In this document: one piece after another, positions 45,491 to 56,893 of the stretch | How the letters are laid out: each line of letters begins with the position of its first letter | Position numbering within the stretch: position 1 is the stretch's first letter | DNA from: Rhinopithecus roxellana | Taxonomy: Eukaryota; Chordata; Mammalia; Primates; Cercopithecidae | Assembly: GCF_007565055.1 (NCBI RefSeq) | Contig: NC_044553.1 | Location: 122,534,978 to 122,598,977 of the forward strand | Direction of reading: 5' to 3' | DNA: 64,000 nt | Translations under genes and position numbers: made by a program | The notes under the pieces: model-generated | The model's database searches: none | What the model saw: only the letters and a program-made list of their open reading frames with translations | What the model was told of the DNA's origin: nothing

Positions 45491-47063
45491 GTAAATTGGT
45501 ACCAGTAGAGTGGGGTGTTGCTGAAAAGATACACAAAATGTGAAAGCAACTTTGGAACTGGGTAACAGGCAGGGATTGGAACAGTTTGGAGGGCTCAGAA
45601 GAAGACAGGAAATGTGGGGAAGTTTGGAACCTCCTAGAGACTTGTTGAATGGCTTTGCTCAAAATGCTGATAGTGATATGGACAATAAGGTCCAGGCTGA
45701 GGTGGTCTCAGATGGAGATAAGGAACTTGTTGGGAACTAAAGCAAAGATGACTTTTCATGTTTTAGCGAAGAGACCAGCAGCGTTTTGCCCCAGCCCTAG
45801 AGATCTGTGGAACTTTGAACTGGAGAGAGATGATTCAGGGTACTTGGTGGAAGAAGTTTCTAAGCAGTAAAGCATGCAAGAGGTGACTTGGGTGCTGTTA
45901 AGAGCATTCAGTTTTAAAAGGGAAACAGCTTAAAAGTTTGAAAAATTTGCAGCCCGACAGTGTGATAGAAAAGAAAATCCCATTTTCTGAGGAGAAAGTC
46001 AAGCCAGCTGCAGAAATTTGCGTAAGTAAGGAGGAACCAAATGTTAATCCCCAAGACAATGGGGAAAATGTTTCCAGGGCATGTCAGAGGTCTTCACAGC
46101 AGTCCCTCCTATCACAGGCCTGGAGGCCAATGGAAAAAAACGTGGTTTTGTGGGCCAGGCCCAGGGTCCCCAAGCTGTGTCGAGCCTAGGGAGTTGGTGC
46201 CCTGTGTCCCAGCTGCTCCAGCCATGGTTGAAAGGGGCCAACGCAAAGCTTCAGCTGTGGCTTCAGGTGATGTAAGCCCCAAGCTTTGGCAGCATCCACA
46301 TGGTGCTGAGTCTGTGGGTACACAGAAATTATTAATTGAGGTTTGGAAACCTCCACCTAGATTTCAGAAGGTGTATGGAAATGCCTGGATGCCCAGGCAG
46401 AGGTTTGCTGCAGGGGCAGGGCTCTCATGGAGAACCTCTGCTAGGTCAGTGCAGAGGGAAATGTGGGGTCAAAGCCCCACACAGAGTCCTTACTGGGGCA
46501 CCGCCTAGTGGAGCTGTGAAAAGAGAGCTGCCGTCCTCCAGGCCCCAGAATGGTAGAACCACTGACAGCTTGTATTGTGTGCCTGGAGAAGCCACAGACA
46601 CCAAATGCCAGCCTACAAAAGCAGCTGGGAGGGAGGCTGTACCCTGCAAAGCCACAGGGGTGGAGCTGCCCAAGACCATGGGAACCCACCTCTAGCATCA
46701 CCATGATGTAGAGGTGTGACATGGAGTCAAAGGAGATCATTTTGGAGCTTGAAGATTTGACTGCCCCGCTGGATTTTGGACTTGCATGGGGCCTATAGCC
46801 TGTTTGCTTTGGCCAGTGTCTCACATTTGGAACAGTGGTATTTACCCAATGTCTGCACCTGCATTGTATCTAGGAAATAAGTAGCTTGCTTTCGATTTTA
46901 CAGGCTCTTAGGTGGAGGGGACTTGCCTTGTTTCAGATGAGACTTTGGATTGTGGACTTTCGAGTTAACGCTGAAATGAGTTAAGACTTTGAGTGACTGT
47001 TGGGAAGGCATGATTGGTTTTGAAATATGAGGACATGAGATTTGGCAGGGCTCAGGGTTGGAA

Positions 47064-47438
47064 TGCTATGGTTTGGCTCAGTGTCCTCACCCAAATCTCG
47101 TCTTGAATTGTACTCCCAGAATTCCCACAAGTTGTGGGAGGGATCCAGTGGGAGATAATTGAATCATGGGGGCGGTTTTCCCCATACTGTTCTCATGGCA
47201 GTGAATAAGTCGCACAAGATCTGATGGTTTTATCAGGGGTTTCCACTTTGGCATCTTCCTTGTTCTCTCTTTGCCTGCTTCCGTCATGTAAGATATGACT
47301 TGCTCCTCTTTGCCTTCCACCATGATAGTGGGGCTTCCCCAGCCACGTGGAACTGTAAGTCCAATTAAACCTCTTTCTTTTGTAAATTGCCCAGTCTCAG
47401 GTATGTCTTTATCAGCAATGTGAAAATGGACTAATAAA
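47064..47438 (+). repeat. 3' LTR of THE1-class provirus, copy 2
   Basis: 375 bases, TGCTATGGTTTGGCTC to CTAATAAA. The first bases (TGCTATG) and last bases (TAAA) differ from the usual TGATATG and TACA by point changes. AATTAAA is retained. Confidence 0.9.
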
Positions 47439-47531
47439 GTAAGCATTAAAAAGACTGAACAAGACTGACTGTCATCCTGGTGAATTTCTCGATTTCCATG
47501 GTGATTCTTTCTTGGCACAAAAGCAGAAAAG

Positions 47532-47841
47532 GGACCGGCGCTGTGGCTCACGCCTGTAATCCCAGCACTTTGGGAGGCCGAGGCGGGCGGATCACGAGGT
47601 CAGGAGATCAAGACCATCCTGGCTAACATGATGAAACCCCGTCTCTACTAAAAAAAAAAAAAAACAAACAAAAAAATTAGCCGGGCGTGGTGGCAGGTGC
47701 CTGTAGTCTCAGCTACTCGGAGGCTGAGGCAGGAGAATGGCGGGAACCCGGGAGGCAGAGCTTGCAGTGAGCGGAGATCGCGCCACCGCACTCCAGCCTG
47801 GGTGGCAGAGCGAGACTGCGTCTCAAAAAAAAAAAAAAAAA
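47532..47841 (+). mobile_element. AluY-like element
   Basis: A sense Alu with an unusual middle linker (A14, then CAAACAAAA). The target duplication AAAAGCAGAAAAG is at 47519-47531 and 47842-47854. It inserted about 90 bases downstream of THE1 copy 2. Confidence 0.95.
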
Positions 47842-49740
47842 AAAAGCAGAAAAGATTAGGAACATAGGTAGGTAGAATCACACTGGGTCAGCGTCTGCCA
47901 GGTAACACTTTCTGAAAGATACTGGTTTCTGAGAAATTCTGAGTGGAACAATGGGGCCCTCAATGATTTCCTATTTAGCCAAATTATCCCAAGTGTAAAG
48001 ACAAAGATAATAGATAGATTTTTTTCAAGTATGCCGTAAATCAGAGAGCTTAGCTGCTATGAGCTCTTTTGAATAAGGGTTTTGAATGAAACTATTAAGT
48101 ATCAAAATCCAGCCAAAATAAAAGTGAATAGAAGTACAGAGCTTAGTATAAATGGGTGGCGAACCTTGGATATGTATAAACATAGAAGTAAGATAGGCCA
48201 TCTGCATGAATTACAGTGAAAGTATGTGATATAAATGATGTAAACCTTGCAAATAATATTATAACTTAGGAAAGTCTTTGGCTGGGTGAAGGGAGTGGAT
48301 GTGTGAGTATCTAATGGCCTCATCTTTCTTAGCAAAAGAATTGACAGTCACTACGTTGAAGAGGCTATCTTAAAAAATGAGGGTGATAACTTCAAGGCTT
48401 TTCATATGTTTTTGTTGTCTTTAGAACGATCGTTTAGGAAGTCATCTCTTATAGTAGAGTAGCATTTATCTGAAATTTAGCAGTTCTTTCTGTTTGGCTG
48501 TCTTGTCTTTCCTTTCCTTTCATTATCTTTATAGTGAAAAACATGACTTGTCGAATGCTCAGTGTGTTGTGGGCACGGAGAATACTGGTGAGCTGGCATT
48601 CATGCACGGAGCATCCTTGCAAAGCAGCAGGTGTTGCTATGGAAATAAAACAGGTGAAGTAATGAAGGGTCGGGGGTGAGATGCGGCTCAGGAAAGCCTC
48701 TCTGAGGAGTGCTTGGATAAAACTCAGATGCTGAGCCGGAGCCAGCCTGGCAGAAGGAGCAGGCTTCAGTGTCCTGAGCATAAAGGAGTCTGTTCCAGAA
48801 GCTGAACAAAGGCCTTGGTTCAGTGTCCCTGGTGCTCTGACAGGCGATCGATCTGCCTAGTGGCTAGTGCTGCCCCTACTATGCTCTTCATGCTTGGACT
48901 GTGTCTTCATCTTTTTGCCTACCTAACTGGCCTGTAAGATTGTCTGGAAGATGTTCAATGAATGTATAAAGATGCACGTATGAATGAAATAACCCATGAA
49001 TGAATGAATAGATTCTTTGAGGGTGTCAGGTTAATGACATATGACGATCTATGCCATGAGCTGTTTCTTATTTTTAAGTTTGACATTGTCAAAGTAGACC
49101 TCCTTTTGGAAAGACGATGAAATCCACATTTTCCAGCATGGGATTTAGGCTGCTGCTGAGGGCTCGTGACCAGGCAGTTCTAGTTTGATATTCTGGCATC
49201 CTCCTGTGAACCACATGAATTTGTCTTCTGAGTTTTAGGTTCTAAGGTACACGTGCAAACAGAAAAATGAAGTTCACGGCCAAGATCCTTGTCTATATTT
49301 GTTTGAGAAGAAAGTAAGTTGAGATATTTTACATCAGGTAGGTTTAGGAGGCAGTGCCCTTTGAAAACCTTGAGTGTAATGCTTTTGCTAACTTTACGCT
49401 TACCTATTCTTTGCTGTAAGGATATTTATGTAACAGATATGGCAACTCTCAAAAACAGGGTAATGAGTAATTTTAGCTCTTTTAAAATAAATGTATCCTC
49501 TTTTTTGGCAAAGATTGCTTGGTGTGGGAGTCTGCATTTTGACAATCAAATATATAGGTTCACTATTTTGTTGAAGCAGCTGTGATTTACTGGCTAACAT
49601 GTGGAATGCTCACTCTTAAGAGGCCACACCCCTGGGGATGGAGCAAAGACACTCATCCTCCTCCCTGGAAGCCCAGCTTAGTAAGATTGGTGGGAGGTCG
49701 CTGATGCTCCTACCTACCTGGCGAATTTCTCGATTTCTGC

Positions 49741-49783
49741 TGGGGATGCAGGCCTGCGTTTGAATCACAGCACCCGCTTTGTG
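49741..49783 (+). repeat. Short dispersed duplication, copy A
   Basis: GGGGATGCAGGCCTGCGTTT, then GAATCACAG and CACCCGCTTTGTG, nearly identical to 50399-50453 apart from a 12-base gap and two substitutions. Confidence 0.75.
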
Positions 49784-50394
49784 TTCGAATGAGGTGTCCT
49801 GGGGTGACATCGAGGAGCAGAGCTTTATGTGTATGGTATTTTTTGTCTTTGAGACCCAGGCTGCAGAGAGGCTGACAAAGTTTTCAGCATGTAGCTGGAG
49901 CATCCTTTGAACATTGTTCTCCAACCCCTTGAAATGCATGCCCCGCAGGCCACATTGTTTTTGCCCCATTTTACTCTCTGTAGTTTTCACATGGAACCAT
50001 ACATCTTGTAGAGTTTTATTCAGAGAATTTAGAAAACTGAGAGTGTCTTTTTAACTAGTTATTGTCTATGGAGATCTTAGAGTACTCCATGAGGGTACGC
50101 AGCCTTCCCCTCCACTTTGAGGTCAATCTGTACAAAGATATTCTCGGAAACATGTGTTACCGTGCATTTCCCAAGCGATTTGCCCCCTTGGTCCTGAGGG
50201 GTCTGCCTGGATTAGGGATGAAGTCTCTTCAGGCTCTACAATTGCTGATCTGTCTTATGTAAGAAAGTCCCGGCAACTGACACTTGCAGTGTGCTATTTA
50301 AAGAAAGTTTTCTGTGAATCTCTTTGCAAGTGAAGAGAAGCTTGTCTGGTTATTTGTGATGTTTCTTCTCTGCCCACGAAGAGGCAGGGTGGCC

Positions 50395-50500
50395 AGGCTG
50401 GGGGTGCAGGCCTGCGTTTGAATCATAGCCCCTCCACAGCACCCGCTTTGTGACTGGACCTTCTTGGAACCTGTGTTCTCATCTGTAAACTAGGTACGCT
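50395..50500 (+). mobile_element. MIR remnant containing duplication copy B
   Basis: Sense MIR-like order: GCAGGCCTGCGTTTGAATC, CACCCGCTTTGTGACTGGAC, then TGTGTTCTCATCTGTAAACT. The part 50399-50453 is much closer to 49741-49783 than two independent MIR copies should be. Confidence 0.6.
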
Positions 50501-50799
50501 CGCCAAATTTCTTGTTTTCTTTGTTGCTTCTTTGTCTGTTTCCTAATAAATAACAGAAACTGGAGGGAGCTGGGAAGCGGGGTCCATGATGCACAAGGAT
50601 TCCCAGTCAGGTGCAGCTGGGTCAAGGGTGTGTCTGCCCCCAGAAAGCAGCACTTTGGGAAGCCCATGGCTGTGTCTGCCTACATGGCTCTGTTTCCCAC
50701 TGTTTGACTATGCCATTTTCTCTCTCCCTACTGAGTTCCTTATATACATGGGAGCAGTTGACCGTCAGTAGCTTCCTCACTTCAGAGAGCTACCACTGT

Positions 50800-52165
50800 A
50801 CAATACCAAAAGACCAGGAACAAGAGAAAAAATAAATACATTAGACCACATCAAAATTAAAAACTTCTGTGCTGCAAATACTACCTTTAAGGAAGCAAAA
50901 AGCCCACAGAATGGGAGAAAATATTTGTAAATCGTATCTGATAAGGAACTCATATCTATAATATATAAAGAACCCTTATAACCCAGTAATAAAAAGGCAG
51001 CCCAATAACAAATAGAAAAGACACTTGACATTTCTCCAAAGTTGATATACAAATGGCCAGTAAACACATGAAAAGATAGTCAACATCATCAGTCATTAGG
51101 ACACAAAAACCAAAAGCAAAATGAGACAGCACTTTACATCCACTCAGATGTGTAGAATCAAAAACACAGACAAGTGTTGACAAGGAGGTAGAGAAATTGG
51201 AACTATCATATCTATGTTTCTGGCGGGAATATAAAATGGTACAGCTCTTTGAGAAACAGTTTGGTAGTTACTCAAAAAATTAAACATAGAATTTCCATAT
51301 GACCCACTAATTCCACTTCTAGGGAAAAGAAATGCAAACATGTTCACACAAAAACTTATACATGAATGTTTATTATCATTATTTATAATAACCAAAAACT
51401 AGGACCAACCCAAGGCCCATCAACTGATGAATGGTTAAATAAAATGTAATATACAATGGCATATTGTATATTGTGTTATTATTCAGCAACATAAAGAAAT
51501 GAAAAACTGGGCTGGGCTCGGTGGCTCACGCCTGTAATCCCAGCACTTTGGGAGGCTGTGGTGGGCAGATCATGAGGTCAAGAGATCAAGACCATCCTGG
51601 CCAACATGGTGAAACCCCATCTCTACTAAAAATACAAAAAACAAAACAAAACGAAACAAAAAAGCTAGTTGGGTGTGGTGGCGGCACCTGTGGTCCCAGC
51701 TAGTTGGGAGGCTAAAGCAGGAGAATTGCTTGAACCCAGGAGGTGGAGCTTGCAGTGAGCTGAGATCACGCCACTGCACTCCAGTCTGGTGACAGAGCGA
51801 GAGTCCGTCTCAAAAAAAAGAAATGAAAAACTGATTTATGCCACAACATGATTGACCCTGGAAAATATGCTAAGCAAAAGGAGCCAGTCACAAAAGACCG
51901 CATATTATGTGATTGCATTTATATTAATGCCCAGAATAGGCAAACCAATAGAGACAGAAAGTAGTCTCATGGTTGCCTAGGGCTGGGGACCTCGGAGGGA
52001 ATGGTAAGTGACTGCTGGTGGGCGCAGGGTTTCTTTCAGGGTGATGAAAATGCTCTAGAATTATATTGTGCTGATGGTTGCACAACTCTGTGAATATACT
52101 AAAAACCAATGAACTGTACATATTAAATGGGTGAATTCTATGATAAGTGAATTAGATCTTAATAA
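50800..52165 (+). mobile_element. Old L1 (L1M-type): ORF2 end and 3' UTR, interrupted by an Alu
   Basis: Sense L1 with AAAACTTCTGTGCTGCAAAT, GAATGGGAGAAAATATTTG, AATGGCCAGTAAACACATG and CCATATGACCCACTAATTCC, then 3' UTR to CATATTAAATGGGTGAATT. Frames are broken. An Alu at 51510-51816 splits it. Confidence 0.92.
51510..51816 (+). mobile_element. AluS/Y-type element nested in old L1
   Basis: A sense Alu, GGCTGGGCTCGGTGGC to a short A tail. An exact 17-bp target duplication, AAAGAAATGAAAAACTG, lies at 51493-51509 and 51817-51833. Confidence 0.96.
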
Positions 52166-53080
52166 AGCTGGTTAAAAAATAAAAATTTACAAATTAAAAA
52201 AAATAAAAAGAACTGTCCAGCCCTGATTTCAAATTCCTGGAGGACTCTGGTCTAGCTTGTGGGGAGCCAACCATTGGATCCAGTGTTGGGACCTGTTATA
52301 AGAGCACAGCTACCAGAAAGTGGTGGGGCCAGTTTTCTGTAAAGTAGGCAGGCAGAGAGAGAAATAGGTGTCCATGTGTGAGGATAGCAATGGTGTCTTG
52401 TTACTAGGATTAAAATAAATAAATGCATGGGAAGCATTTAGTACTGTGCCTGACACACTGTACATGTTGACTATAATGATTGCATCAATGTCAGTTTACA
52501 TGGGGAAGAATTGTGAGATATCTCATAGAAAATATAGCTCAAAAAATAGCCAAGTGATGATCTCAACCTAAAGGAACCTGAAGAGAAGTGTCAGGATAAA
52601 ACGGGATTTAACTCTGACTTTATTACTTGAAACTTTGAAGGCAAATGGTGTGTGGTTGATTGCTTAAGTGGGATACATCTATACATTATATTTTTAAATA
52701 TATAGACGAAGTCGTCTTATAGACAGTCTCAATTACTTTTCAGTAGTAATTTATATACTCCATTGCCTGCTTGCAAGATAATTTACTGATTTCTGTGTTT
52801 TGCTGTTATTAGCTTTCCATTGTTGCTTCCTGTGATATGAAGTGCTAAGTGATTGCCAGCAGAAGCCAATAATAAGAATGTTTAAGGATGGAGTGGGGCA
52901 GGAGTGGGCTTGCTTTCATCAACCTTTGCATCTGACACTTAGTACGTGAGTTGTATTCAACTTCTTAGTTGCCATGTGAATGATACCACTTCACAGTGTG
53001 GAGGTGAGGGACTGGATATTTAAAACACCTGTATACCTAGGCCATAATCACAAAACCATAAGTACTGTGATTATAATTTT
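52166..53080. other. Unique AT-leaning DNA
   Basis: No exon or recent repeat is recognised. Confidence 0.35.
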
Positions 53081-53300
53081 GATAATTACATATATTGAAT
53101 ATGTTTGATATTACATATAAAAATAATATAATGTATACTTATACATTATATATGACATATAACATATAACCACTGGTTGTATGTTACTTATATGTTATAT
53201 ATAATGTAGTATATTTAGTTTATGTTACCTGTATAATATATAAGTACTTATATGTAAGTATATAAGCATATATGTTTGTATAAAAATGAAGTGTTTTTGA
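53081..53300. repeat. AT-rich low-complexity tract with a palindrome
   Basis: TATA/ATAC-rich sequence. Within it 53133-53214 is an imperfect inverted repeat: TACATTATATATGACATATA on the left pairs with ATATGTTATATATAATGTAG on the right around a GGTT-containing centre. It is capable of a cruciform. Confidence 0.8.
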
Positions 53301-54730
53301 ATTATACACATATGATTATGTTAGAAAAAAATAGACTACACAGATAGACAAAATAAAATACATTGGAATTTCAAAATTCCATATTCCCAAACGACCAATA
53401 CTGGTATCTGTCCTTCCAGATTTTATTTATTTAGCTCTGCAAATACATGTAGATCACACTAGTCATATTCTTTTCTCTCTGGATATTTACTAAACATCCA
53501 TGTGCATGAATAAATGCAGATCTACATTTTTTTTACTTTTTGGTTTTAAGATAATCTTAGACTTACAGAAGAGCTGCAGAAGGCAGCTTGCTTTCCTCTC
53601 TCTAGCACCCAACTTACTTGCAGCCCTTCTTGAGCTCATCAGGCTTCCCCAGAAGTGTCACATTCTTAGTTTTTAGGTTATACTTTTCCCCCTAAGCCAT
53701 TTATCCAACAAAAAGAAATTACTGGGCTTTTATTCCATTCGTAATTTATAGCAGCAATTCAAGGGTTCTGCCCTTTATTAGATCCTTGCTTTTAAAATGC
53801 GGTTTTCTAGCTCAAAGTCCATCCTTCGTTTAATCTCTTATTATTTGGAGAAGAGAAGCTAGTTCTCTTCCAGCCTGATAAATCTCTACATGCATGGACC
53901 ACTCCATTCATTTCTGCTTACAAATTGGCCAGTTCTTTTCTGACCTCATCGCTTTTCTGAGCTCATTTCTTTCTTGTATCACCTTGCCAAACCCAGCCAT
54001 CAGTGTCCCTCTGTCTCACAGGACTGATCTTTTGTCCTCCACTTATTCTCAAGTAGAGGACCTGCCCTGAGGATGCCCACAGGAAGTAGTTTTACCAAAC
54101 TCTCCACCCATCCCATGATACCAGGACTACATAAATTATTTTAAATTTTTTTTACAGCAGCAGCAGACCACTAGCAGATGCTCATTTCTGTATCAATCAC
54201 CATGAGTTCTGTTATGCTTCAGTAATAAACAGCTTCAGAATCTCTGTGGTTTAGAAAAGCTTATTTCTTACTACCATCCCTTGTCCATCCCCAGTCAGCA
54301 GGGGCTATCACACTGCAGACCCAAAGAGCAGCCACTGCATAGTGGCTGGTGGAGATAGGAGTGCGGGAGGTCAGGCCGTAGCTCTCAGGCTTCCACCTGA
54401 AAGAGGCACATCACCTCTCTGCCCACTCTTTATCAGTCAAAGCCAGGCCCACGGCCTCACCCCTCAAAGACAGGGAGGCCGCTGTCTCCCTTCACCTGGA
54501 AGCAGGGAAGCCAGACACACTTTGTTAGGAGCACCTGTGACTACCATTATACCCTTTTGTTGAAAATGTTAGTGGTTTCTATTTTTTTCTCCCTATAAAG
54601 AGAGATGCAATGAATATCATCTTTTCTCTGTACCTCTTTGTTCCTGTCCTTTTATTTTTTAAAGATACAGTTACAGACTTGGAAGGACTGTGTTAAAACG
54701 TTTGGCACCAAGGCTGTTGCTAGCATGTGT
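53301..54730. other. Mostly unique DNA, possibly with one old unassigned repeat
   Basis: 54215-54560 ('TTATGCTTCAGTAATAAACA', 'CTGTGGTTTAGAAAAGCTTA') has the flavour of an old LTR or DNA-element remnant, but I cannot assign it. No exon is recognised. Confidence 0.35.
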
Positions 54731-54736
54731 GGTACC

Positions 54737-55148
54737 TACCTAGTCCATCCTCACTGCTATAACAAAATCACTTAGACTGGGTAATTATAAATAATAGAAA
54801 TGTATTTCTCACAGTTTGGGAGTCTGAGAAGTCCACTTTCGAGGCACTGCCATATTCATTGTCTGATGCAGCCTTGCTCTCTGCTCCATCCATGCTGCCT
54901 TGTTGCTGTTCCCTCAGCTGGGGGGAGATGGAAGGGCAAACGGGATGAATGTGGCATCCTCATGTGGCAGAAGAGATGGAAGAGGGGGCAACTCTCTGAT
55001 GGCTCTCTTGTAAGGGCATGAATCCCATTCAGGAGGGGGAGGCCCTCATGACTTAATCACCCACAGAGGCCTCAATTCTTAATACCACCACCTTGAGGCT
55101 TAAGTTCTGTCTACGAATGTTGGTAGGACACATACATTAAGCCACAGC
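54737..55148 (-). mobile_element. MLT1-like MaLR LTR
   Basis: The antisense pattern of MLT1-group LTRs: AGTCCATCCTCACTGCTATA, AACAAAATCACTTAGACTGG, TTCTCACAGTTTGGGAGTC, CCTCATGACTTAATCACC and AATACCACCACCTTGAGG. It is diverged and without a clear target duplication. Confidence 0.8.
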
Positions 55149-56255
55149 AGTGCCTCTGTGTACAACTTGGAGAAAGGCAGGTGGACAGCAGGTTGGTATG
55201 AATAAGGTTCTGCCCCTTTGCAGCCCAGGCCAAGGGCATGGGTGGCGGCTGGATTTCAGGCTCTGCTGGTCCTCGGCCTGTTAGGTGACACAGGACATCA
55301 CCCTAGTTGTGCGCAGGACTTACCAAAAACCCAGGAAGCTTAGGTTCCCATCTAAAGTCAATCCATGCTTTCAGAAATTGCCAACATGTCCTGACTTTTA
55401 GAGCCCACAGGAGAACAAAAGCCTTGGGTTTTTCAAAGATCAGAAAAGGAAAGGCCCAAAGGAGAGATATTTATTCTGTAGAATTCATTCTAGTCCGTAA
55501 ATTATATTGAATTTCTGGATAGAGTACAACGAAACAGAAAAATGTGACTAAAATGCACCTCATCTCCTGGTGTCTGATTTCTCGATTGCAGAAGGGCATC
55601 TCCTTCCTTAGAATGGAGGTTTTTTTTTTTTTTTTAGTCAGTCCTGACCACAGGCTGCTTCTCTAGACTTTCAGCAAAATCTCACTGATAAGCCGTGAGT
55701 GACGGGGAAATGATCTAGGGTGGTGTAATACAAACAGGAGAAACTGGATGTGAATAACTGACTTAAATTGGATGAAAAGCCTGGACAGCAATGGGAGGCA
55801 CCCAGTTGAAATATTTGGACCTTTAAAACCTACCAAGCAGAGGAGCCAGGGAAACGGTGCTCATAGACGGAAACTAGTTCACGGCCTCAGCACGATGGCG
55901 TGCCCAGAGCTGCATCACTTCATCATTTTCTTCTGATTTGGGTTCTGAAAATGTAATTCCGAAATTTTGTTGTGTGAATTAAGTGGATTGAGGCAAGTTT
56001 TGGGGTTATTTGGTTTCTTTATTAGTTTGCCTTTCTTAATGTACTGTCACATGACAGACACCTTCATATCCCCTCTCAAGTGTCCTTCCTCAGAACGGCC
56101 TTCCCATGGGATGCGCAGGCATGAGTGCATGTGAAAAACATAACACAGTTATAAATCTAATACACATAAATTAAATTCTGGCATTAATAATTTGTTTGCC
56201 AAAGGATTTACCCTAGGATTCGTTTAAGTAGTAAAGGTCTCAATGTATGTTTAGC
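55149..56255. other. Unique DNA
   Basis: A T run is at about 55619-55636. No exon or repeat family is recognised. Confidence 0.4.
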
Positions 56256-56271
56256 ATGTGATTCTAATTTT

Positions 56272-56566
56272 TTTTTTTTTTTTTTGAGACAGAGTCTCAC
56301 TCTGTTGCCCAGGCTGGAGTGCAGTGGCGCGATCTCAGCTGACTGCAAGCTCTGCCTCCCGGGTTCACGCCATTCTCCTGCCTCAGCCTCCCAAGTTGCT
56401 GGGACTACAGGCGCCTGCCACTGTGCCCAGCTATTTTTTTGTATTTTTAGTAGAGACGGGGTTTCACCGTGTTAGCCAGGATGGTCTCAATCTCCTGACC
56501 TGGTGATCTGCCCGCCTTGGCCACCCAAAGTGCTGGGATTATAGGCATGAGCCACCACGCCTGGCC
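56272..56566 (-). mobile_element. AluY-like element, left member of a stacked pair
   Basis: An antisense full-length Alu between target copies ATGTGATTCTAATTTT at 56256-56271 and 56567-56582. It lacks the cercopithecid GGCTTGAGCC variant (reads GGCATGAGCC). Confidence 0.95.
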
Positions 56567-56582
56567 ATGTGATTCTAATTTT

Positions 56583-56878
56583 TTTTTTTTTTTTTGAGAT
56601 GGAGTCTCGCTGTGTCGCCCAGGCTGGAGTGCAGTGGCTGGATCTCAGCTCACTGCAAGCTCCGCCTCCCGGGTTCATGCCATTCTCCTGCCTCAGCCTC
56701 CCGAGTAGCTGGGACTACAGGCGCCCGCCACCTCGCCCTGGCTAATTTTTTGTACTTTTCAGTGGAGACGGGGTTTCATCATGTTAGCCAGGATGGTCTC
56801 GATCTCCTGACCTCATGATCCACCCGTCTCGGCCTCCCAAAGTGTTGGGATTACAGGCTTGAGCCACTGCGCCTGGCC
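56583..56878 (-). mobile_element. AluY, cercopithecid-type, right member of a stacked pair
   Basis: An antisense full-length Alu directly after target copy 2 (56567-56582), followed by a third target copy GTGATTCCAATTTTT at 56879-56893. It carries GGCTTGAGCCACTGCG. It used the same target as its neighbour in a later event. Confidence 0.95.
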
Positions 56879-56893
56879 GTGATTCCAATTTTT

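Larger units (their letters stand above)
45116..47438 (+). mobile_element. Near-complete THE1-class MaLR provirus, copy 2
   Basis: 5' LTR 45116-45490, internal region 45491-47063, 3' LTR 47064-47438, in the same orientation as copy 1. Flanks are GTAAA (45111-45115) and GTAAG (47439-47443), a 5-bp target duplication with one mismatch. The internal region is collinear with copy 1 and almost exactly the same length (1573 versus 1572). No retroviral protein is intact. The 155-codon frame at 46041-46508 occupies the position of a 155-codon frame in copy 1 (8286-8753), but the two drift out of register and no function is implied. Confidence 0.92.
47855..50790. other. Mostly unique DNA, probable intron
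   Basis: The stretch holds a short duplicated phrase (49741-49783 and 50399-50453), a MIR remnant overlapping the second copy, and a (TGAA)n-like run at about 48978-49012. No exon is recognised. Confidence 0.4.
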
